The position numbers were made by a program, and so were the translations under genes. Below the pieces are notes generated by a model. That model was not told the origin of the DNA, searched no databases, and saw nothing but the letters and a program-made list of their open reading frames with translations. DNA of 64,000 nucleotides from Lytechinus pictus (Eukaryota > Echinodermata > Echinoidea > Temnopleuroida > Toxopneustidae). The DNA lies in contig NC_087249.1 in NCBI RefSeq assembly GCF_037042905.1, forward strand, positions 16,949,401-17,013,400, given 5' to 3'. Below, piece by piece: positions 57,752 through 64,000 of this stretch. Positions within the stretch are counted from its first letter, which is position 1, and each line of letters starts with the position of its first letter.

Positions 57752-58935
57752 ATCATAGATAAAAATATTTTAAGTGTTGACATCTTGGTCATGTCATAGA
57801 CCAGAATTGTCTTAGTATTGACACTTTGGTCATTCATGGTATGAAATATATTCTAAGTGTAGACACTGTGTTCATTTCATAGAACAAAATTTTCTAAGTA
57901 TTGACACCTTGGTCATTCATGGTATAAAACAAATATTCTCAGTGTAGACACTGTGGTCATTCATAGATCAAAAATATTGAAGTCTAGACATTTTGGTCAT
58001 TTTCATAGACCAGAATTTTCTAAGTATTGACACTTTGGTCATTTCATGGAATGAAAAATATTCAAAGTGTGGACACTGTGTCATTTCATAGATCAAAATT
58101 TTCTAAGTCTAGACATTTTGGCCATTTCATGGAATGAACAATATTCAAAGTGTAGACACTGTGTCATTTTATATAGATCAAAATTTTCTAAGTATAGACA
58201 CTTTGGTCATTTACATGTATGGTATAATAATATTCTAAGTATAGACACTGTGTACATGTCATAGACCAGAATTGTCTAAGTATTGACACTTTGGTCATTT
58301 CATGGTATGAAATATATTCTAAGTGTAGACACTGTGTTCATTTCATAGAACAAAATTTTCTAAGTATTGACACCTTGGTCATTCATGGTATAAAACAAAT
58401 ATTCTCAGTGTAGACACTGGTCATTCATAGATAAAAAATATTGAAGTCTAGACATTTTGGTCATTTTCATAGACCAGAATTTTCTAAGTATTGACACTTT
58501 GGTCATTTCATGGAATGAAAAATATTCAAAGTGTGGACACTGTGTCATTTCATAGATCAAAATTTTCTAAGTATAGACACTTTGGTCATTTACATGTATG
58601 GTATAATAATATTCTAAGTATAGACACTGTGTACATTTCATAGACCAGAATTTTCTAAGTATTGACACTTTGGTCATTTCATGGTATGAAAAATATTCTA
58701 AGTATAGACACTGTGGTCATTTCATAGATCAACATTTTCTAAGTATAGACACTTTGGTCATTTAAGGTATAATAATATTCTAAGTATAGACACTGTGTAC
58801 ATTTCATAGAACAGAATTTTCTAAGTATTGACACTTTGGTCATTTCATGGTATGGAAAATATTCTAAGTATAGACACTGTGGTCATTGCATAGACCAAAA
58901 TCTTTCTAAGTATAGACACTTTGGTCATTTTGTAT
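57752..58935. repeat. Satellite block B, ~41-bp units paired into ~82-bp dimers
   Basis: Alternating units TTCTAAGTATTGACACTTTG + GTCATTTCATGGTATG and TTCTAAGTGTAGACACTGTG + GTCATTTCATAGACC fill about 1.18 kb. A ~465-bp segment starting near 57798 recurs starting near 58263, indicating a higher-order duplication. Confidence 0.93.
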
Positions 58936-60729
58936 TACTATATGGATATATATTATTATTTGTGAATGAAATTATTTATGCTTACTAATTTTCAAGTATG
59001 ATAGTCTTGTTGGTGTCACTAGTCCCCCTACCCCCCCCCCCCCATCATCATAACCAGATGTTCCAGGTGCTGAGGAAAGTGACAGAGAATGGCAATGTGA
59101 TGAACTTATTGATGATCATTCGATGGCATTAGACAGAACATAAAGCAATTTATGATGAGATGATCATTCATTTAGGCCATCATGGAGGCCGATTATCTTT
59201 GATGATGATGAGCAGAGGAAAAACCAGGATTGAAGTACTTAGATGCCCCACCCCTTTCTAACTCCTCCCTAGTGCACCATCATGTTTAATTTATTTAATG
59301 TTTACCTATGTAAGAGATACTAGAGTTTCGAATCTGAAAGAAATGGTCCAGGTTAAACACAGAAAGTTGGTTCTTAGTAAAGATTTCTCTTGCATAGTTT
59401 CTGGGAGATAGCATCTCTGAGGCCAGTTACTATAAGCGACGGTGATTGGAAAGTTTAGTAGGCATGGACCGACAGAGTGGTCGTGTTTACATGATTGTGG
59501 CCAGTTATTTGAGTTCAGGTTACGCCCAGGAGGGGAGTGTTGGAGTTGGTCTGGTTTTGAGACTATTGGAATTTTATATTAAAAGGAAAGGTTGTGTTGT
59601 GCGCTGGTCGCATCAACATGTTTTAGGAAATTGAATTGGAAAAGAAGAGATAAAACTAACTAAGAAACTAGGATGGATTTGTTTGGAAGACCGCGAGTTA
59701 TAATAACAGGCCTACTCGGAGATAAGCTATGGTATGAATGAATTTGAAATAGAAAGTAAGGAATGTGAAATTAATCAAATGTACCTTAGACTTATAGAAT
59801 TTTCACTTCTCTTGGGGTGAACCAGTTTACTATGTCGGATTGTCCTGAGCTCAATGTAAATAGATGTATAAACGTTGAAATGTAGCAGACTACAAACAGC
59901 AATTTTATATTATTAAAGTTCAAGTTACATGTTATTACAAAGCATTCTTAGATTAATTTATTGCAGCACTGCCTGACCAATAGTAGTTAAGGTAAATGAT
60001 GATGGAAGCTGTGTCATGAGACAGTCACGAGACAAGATTGAGAGTAAATTATTTAGCCAAAGTTTGCTTGATGCAAATGACCCTTTTAAGCCATTGAACC
60101 TTGCTTGGAATGGGAGAAGTACAAGACTGTAAAAGCGAGAGGCTAAGACAGTGCAGTGAGAGGCCCGATACGAGTTGAGAATGGCTGCTTATACATGGCC
60201 AGCCTAGTGCATGTGCGAGAAATTGTCAAAGTACGGAGCATGCGGTTAACGTGCATTGATTAATAGTACACGTGTGTATGACGAGAGCAAGTTGCAGAGA
60301 TGAGAGAAAGACTGAGATGAATTCAAGTCAATTATTACAAATTATACCAATTAATTTAGTACAGAATATTTACCAAGAAGTCTTGAATTGTCTCTTGTTC
60401 AGTTTAAATGAAGCTTGTTGCACTTAAAACAGACATCTTGGTGAATTTTCTTTTCAGTCTTGTAGAGCACAACGGATGAGCGGTTTGAGATTGTAGTTTG
60501 GAAAGCATGGTCTGTGGAAAATTAGTTAAAGGCCCAGGCACGCAAAACTCTTAGCCAATCAGTGGTATGCATTTCTGTCATGTGTGCATTATGATTAATT
60601 GGAATTCTCGCTCTTGTTAAAGTCTTGTACTATTACGTCACTTGATTTTATGACGTACTTTAACTTTCAAATTGGGATCAACTGAATACTCCTCAGTTGA
60701 TCCAGGGGTCATGTCCCTCTAAAAACATG
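58936..60729. other. Region that should contain the 5' LTR of the downstream retrotransposon
   Basis: If the primer-binding site at 60730 is right, the LTR ends at about 60727 in ...CTAAAAACA. Its start cannot be set without the 3' LTR; TGTCATGAGACAGTCACGAG near 60012 is one possibility. A TTACGTCA and an ATGACGTA motif lie at about 60635-60655. A poly-C run is at 59030-59043. Confidence 0.4.
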
Positions 60730-60747
60730 TGGTGGCAGCAAATACTT
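60730..60747 (+). other. Primer-binding site of the retrotransposon
   Basis: TGGTGGCAGCAAATACTT two bases after a putative LTR end (ACA). TGG is the complement of the CCA end of every tRNA; the matching tRNA was not identified here. Confidence 0.65.
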
Positions 60748-61112
60748 TTGGAGTTGTAGACAGAGAGAGCCCTTGGGGTGGCCCGCGTCACATTGGTGGC
60801 TAGGCGGTGGGATGGCTAAATAATGTTTAATACTTCCTTTTAGTCATGTTTGAATATTAGAATTAGCATTGGTCAGGCATTGCTTTACAGTAGACAAATA
60901 CTAGCAGTAGAATTAAGATTTACTTAACTATTTTTCTATATACTATATATATATATATTAGACTTGAAGTCTAAATAAGGCACAAATAAGAAAATCTTAT
61001 TTCTATACAATGTACGAGACACACTTGACTAGCAAAATGCTATATAAAAAAAATATTTGGAAACAAATATTGAAAGAAAGAGAAAATTATTTTCTCTTTC
61101 ATCTAGGTCATA

Positions 61113-62159
61113 ATGGACTTAGAAAATACAAATATTCCTGCAAATCCTCAAACTGAGAACGCGAGTAGAGACGACAGTCCAAAGCGTTGGGTTAATGATG
61201 TGGCTGACCCGGAGGTGGTAGTTCGTGTTGGAGAATTTGGTGACTCCATTCCAGTAGAGGGTCGACGAGAGTACACGTCACAGGAGTTCAGACTAAATAC
61301 TCAGTATGTGGACAGTACAGACCCTACGGAAGTGGTTGGACGCCCAAGTGGAATATCCTCACGAAGAGATGTACTACCCGAGAAGTTTGGTGGTAAAATG
61401 CCATGGCAGGATTATCAACGCCATTTTGATGTTTGCATGAATCTGAATGGCTGGAATGATTTAGAAGCAGGACAGTACTTGGCTACTAGACTTCACGGTC
61501 CAGCACTGAAAGTACTTAGTAGTTTTGCTGTGAATGAGAGGATTACTTACAGCAAATTGGCAAATCGGCTGGAGCAAAGATTTGGTCCTGGAGAAAACTC
61601 TGAAAACTTCCTCATCGAATTAAGAATGAGAAGACGTCGTAAGGATGAATCTCTGCAGGAGCTGGGGCAAAGCATCCGTGATTTGACAGGACTTGCTTAT
61701 CCAGAATTAAACAGCGATGCAAGAGAACGCTTGGCTAGAGGGCATTTTTCTGATGCGATTGAAGAGCATGAAATCCGTGGAGGAATATTCCGAGCACACC
61801 CTAGCACTCTTGATGGAGCTATCCGTGCTGCCCTCGCGACAGAGTCTTTCATGAAGTCAGAGAGAGTGAGAGATCGCTTTAAGCCAACCCGTCAGATTCG
61901 TTCAATGGAGAGCAAGGTTGAACCAGTCCCTGTAGACGGAAATACAAAGAGAGAGATTCAAGAATTAAAGTCAAATTTGCAACAACTTACGACAATGATT
62001 GAGAAGTTGGCAGTGAAACCTATAGTTTGTTATTTCTGCCAAGCACCAGGACACATTGTGAGAGATTGCCCTAACAAAAACCGAGCTCAGGGAAACGACA
62101 ACAGGCCTTCCCAGTGGGCCATGGGACGGCCACGCCCGCAAAATGGTCCCAGGGCATAA
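61113..62159 (+). CDS. gag: Retrotransposon Gag polyprotein
   Basis: 348 residues. It makes the capsid-like particle that packages the element's RNA. The middle part (about residues 90-260: PEKFGGKMPWQDYQRHF, then LATRLHGPALKVL and similar) has the helical Gag/capsid character of Ty3/gypsy elements. A CCHC zinc knuckle for RNA binding is complete: Cys306, Cys309, His314 and Cys319 (CYFCQAPGHIVRDC). A heptad-like segment precedes it. The start is the ATG at 61113, shortly after TCTTTCATCTAG, which could be read as a splice acceptor. The stop TAA at 62157-62159 lies inside the beginning of pol, which overlaps in the -1 frame. Confidence 0.95.
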   Translation: MDLENTNIPANPQTENASRDDSPKRWVNDVADPEVVVRVGEFGDSIPVEGRREYTSQEFRLNTQYVDSTDPTEVVGRPSGISSRRDVLPEKFGGKMPWQDYQRHFDVCMNLNGWNDLEAGQYLATRLHGPALKVLSSFAVNERITYSKLANRLEQRFGPGENSENFLIELRMRRRRKDESLQELGQSIRDLTGLAYPELNSDARERLARGHFSDAIEEHEIRGGIFRAHPSTLDGAIRAALATESFMKSERVRDRFKPTRQIRSMESKVEPVPVDGNTKREIQELKSNLQQLTTMIEKLAVKPIVCYFCQAPGHIVRDCPNKNRAQGNDNRPSQWAMGRPRPQNGPRA

Positions 62160-64000
62160 ATGATTACTTGGAAGTGACTTTGCCTAATGCAATTTGTACC
62201 ATAAATGAAATTCAAATTGGCATGTTTGTTCCCATTAGAATTTTTGGAGTTACGGTGTTATTTCTTATTGATACGGGAGCCATGGTTACCGTTTTGAATA
62301 ATCAAGTGTACAGAAGACTGTCGGAAGTCAAAACCGAATTACAGTCAACTCATGTTAAGCTACAGCAAGCAGATGGTACGCCTATAAGAGTACATGGAAG
62401 TCTCAACACAGAAGTGGAAATTGGTAGCACCCATCTAGAGGCTGAACTTGTGGTAGCTGACATTGAGAATGAAGGCATTCTTGGATTAGATGTTCTTACA
62501 ATGACTGGAAGTATTATCGATTGTGACAAATTTGAGATGAACTGCAGAGGGGAGCTAATTCATTGTATTAGGAAGGGTGAATGTTCCCAAGTGAGACATG
62601 TTGATGTAGCCAAAGAAGTACCGGAATTTCTGAATGATTTACTGAGTAGATCAAAGACGAACATTGACAAGTCAGATCAACCTAAACTAGTCAAACTGCT
62701 GACAGAGTATGAAGATGTATTTAGCAAGGGCGATCATGATCTGGGGAGGACAGACAAGATTACCCATTCGATACATACAACCTGCGCAGCCCCTATCAGA
62801 CAACGACCTAGACGCCCACCCATGGGACAGAGGGAGGAGATTGAGAAGCAGGTGCAAGATATGTTAGACAGAGGCATAATCAAAGCATCGGCAAGCCCAT
62901 GGTCGTCGCCCATAGTATTGGTAGATAAAAAAGATGGCTCTAAGAGGTTTTGTGTGGATTACAGAGAATTGAATAAACAAACAGTCCGAGACTCTTTTCC
63001 CCTTCCAAGAATTGATGAGTCAATTGATTGCCTAGCAGGTGCGAAATATTTTTGCACTTTGGATTTAGCAGCTGGTTATTGGCAAGTACCACTTGATGAT
63101 GATGCAAAACTCAAATCAGCTTTTGTGGTGCCGGGTGGACTCTTTCAATTCGAGGTGATGCCATTTGGACTGTGTAATGCCCCTTCAACCTTTGAGCGTC
63201 TAATGGAAACCGTACTAGTTGGACTCCAGTGGAAAAGTGTACTAATCTATCTGGACGATGTAATAGTATTTGGTTCAACAGTGGAAGAGGTAGTAGAGAG
63301 ATTAGAGGTTGTATTCATTCGACTTAGAGAGGCAAAGTTGAAATTGAAGCCCAGGAAATGTCACCTTTTTCAACTTGAAGTCTTATACCTTGGTCATGTG
63401 GTGTCGTCGAAGGGAGTGAGCACAGACCCATCTAAAACGGAGGCAGTAAGAAATTGGCCTACCCCAACTTCTGTCACAGATGTGAGAAGCTTCCTTGGGT
63501 TAGCATCCTACTATCGCCGATTCATCCACAAATTCTCTGATGTAGCCAAACCTATGACAGAACTAACTAGGAAGGATAAACCTTTTATCTGGACGGAGCA
63601 ATGTGAAGCTGCTTTCCAAGCACTAAAACTTAAACTGACCACTGCACCAATTTTGGCATATCCACGAATAGGGAAAGGATTCCTGTTAGACACTGATGCA
63701 AGCAAAGATGCAATTGGAGCTGTGCTTTCGCAGGAGGAGGATGGAAGAGAAAGAGTAGTTGGGTATGCCAGCACAACTCTCAGCAAAGCAGAGCAGAATT
63801 ATTGTGTGACGAGGAGAGAGCTGCTTGCTATAGTCTACTTCCTAAAACATTTCAGACCCTATTTATATGGACAAGAGGTGACAGTTCGTACTGATCATGG
63901 AGCATTGAGATGGCTGTTAAACTTCAAAAATCCAGAGGGACAATTAGCACGTTGGTTAGAGGTTATTAGTCAGTATAAACTCACCCTCGTGCACCGGGCA
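62075..64000 (+). CDS. pol: Retrotransposon Pol polyprotein: protease, reverse transcriptase, RNase H (partial)
   Basis: Open in the -1 frame relative to gag from just after a TAA at 62072-62074 to the window end, about 640 codons without a stop. The aspartic protease has its active-site DTG at 62270-62278 (FLIDTGAMVTVL) and the later ILGLDVL block. Reverse transcriptase follows, with KKDGSKRFCVDYRELN, LDLAAGYWQVPL, FGLCNAPSTFERLM and the catalytic YLDD at 63248-63259. The connection/RNase H has FLLDTDASKDAIGAVLSQ and TDHGALRWL. The order and the RNase H type are those of Ty3/gypsy. Expression probably needs ribosomal frameshifting from gag. The protein continues beyond 64000, where integrase is expected. 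Confidence 0.95.

Larger units (their letters stand above)
60730..64000 (+). mobile_element. Ty3/gypsy LTR retrotransposon, 5' part (cut by window end)
   Basis: A tRNA primer-binding site, gag and pol follow in the usual order, with protease before reverse transcriptase and RNase H. Integrase, any env and the 3' LTR lie beyond 64000. Neither gag nor pol shows an inactivating stop or frameshift in the visible 2.9 kb, in contrast to the LINEs of this window, so it looks young and may be competent. Confidence 0.93.

Noticed and set aside
58067..58264. 65-codon frame over the satellite
   Set aside because: Repetitive translation of the 41-bp units, not a gene.
57325..58935. A CRISPR-like array
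   Set aside because: Units are contiguous with no unique spacers, in an animal genome; this is a satellite.

Overview
The window is animal nuclear DNA. It has split genes with GT-AG introns, tRNA-derived SINEs, several LINE relics, many short inverted-repeat transposons (MITEs), microsatellites and long homopolymer runs. The repeat repertoire fits a marine invertebrate deuterostome, most probably a sea urchin: GCGCTTCGCGC-bearing arrays, hAT-like elements ending CAGTGGCGTA or CAGGGGCGG with poly-G/poly-C next to the ends, and foldback elements. The species call is inference; the gene families alone only say Metazoa.

Layout. (1) 1-2620, plus strand: the last three coding exons of a WD40-repeat gene. 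(2) 6912-9939, minus strand: a complete four-exon gene for a 344-residue type II Golgi sialyltransferase of the ST8Sia (GT29) family. It lies tail-to-tail with the WD40 gene, with a reverse-transcriptase relic just past its stop. (3) 10-18.6 kb: gene-poor DNA built from nested transposons. One is a hAT element with a perfect 8-bp target duplication inside a MITE; another is a foldback made of 15-16 bp units. (4) 19712-39136, minus strand: a FAM227 (FWWh-domain) gene that I assembled from 14 exons with consistent splice phase, giving 530 residues. Its introns carry SINEs, MITEs, a decayed tandem array of exon copies and a second foldback. (5) 39.6-43.3 kb: a dead LINE with a 5'-truncated L2/CR1-type LINE inserted in its reverse-transcriptase gene. 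(6) 45131-52449: a 7.3-kb foldback-like structure with roughly 1.25-kb inverted arms, flanked by an 8-bp direct repeat and filled with further insertions. (7) 56.8-57.04 kb: a compact RNA polymerase II promoter with a non-coding first exon and splice donor, followed by two blocks of a related 39-42 bp satellite. (8) 60.7-64 kb: a Ty3/gypsy retrotransposon (primer-binding site, gag, then pol in the -1 frame) that runs off the window with no visible inactivating stop.

The three host genes are unrelated in function and show no operon-like logic. The main interest is transposon architecture: foldback elements, nested insertions with readable target duplications, a LINE/SINE pair sharing a 3' tail, and an apparently young LTR element. 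No tRNA, rRNA or CRISPR gene was seen. All exon models come from reading splice signals and protein frames by eye; no alignment or search was run.
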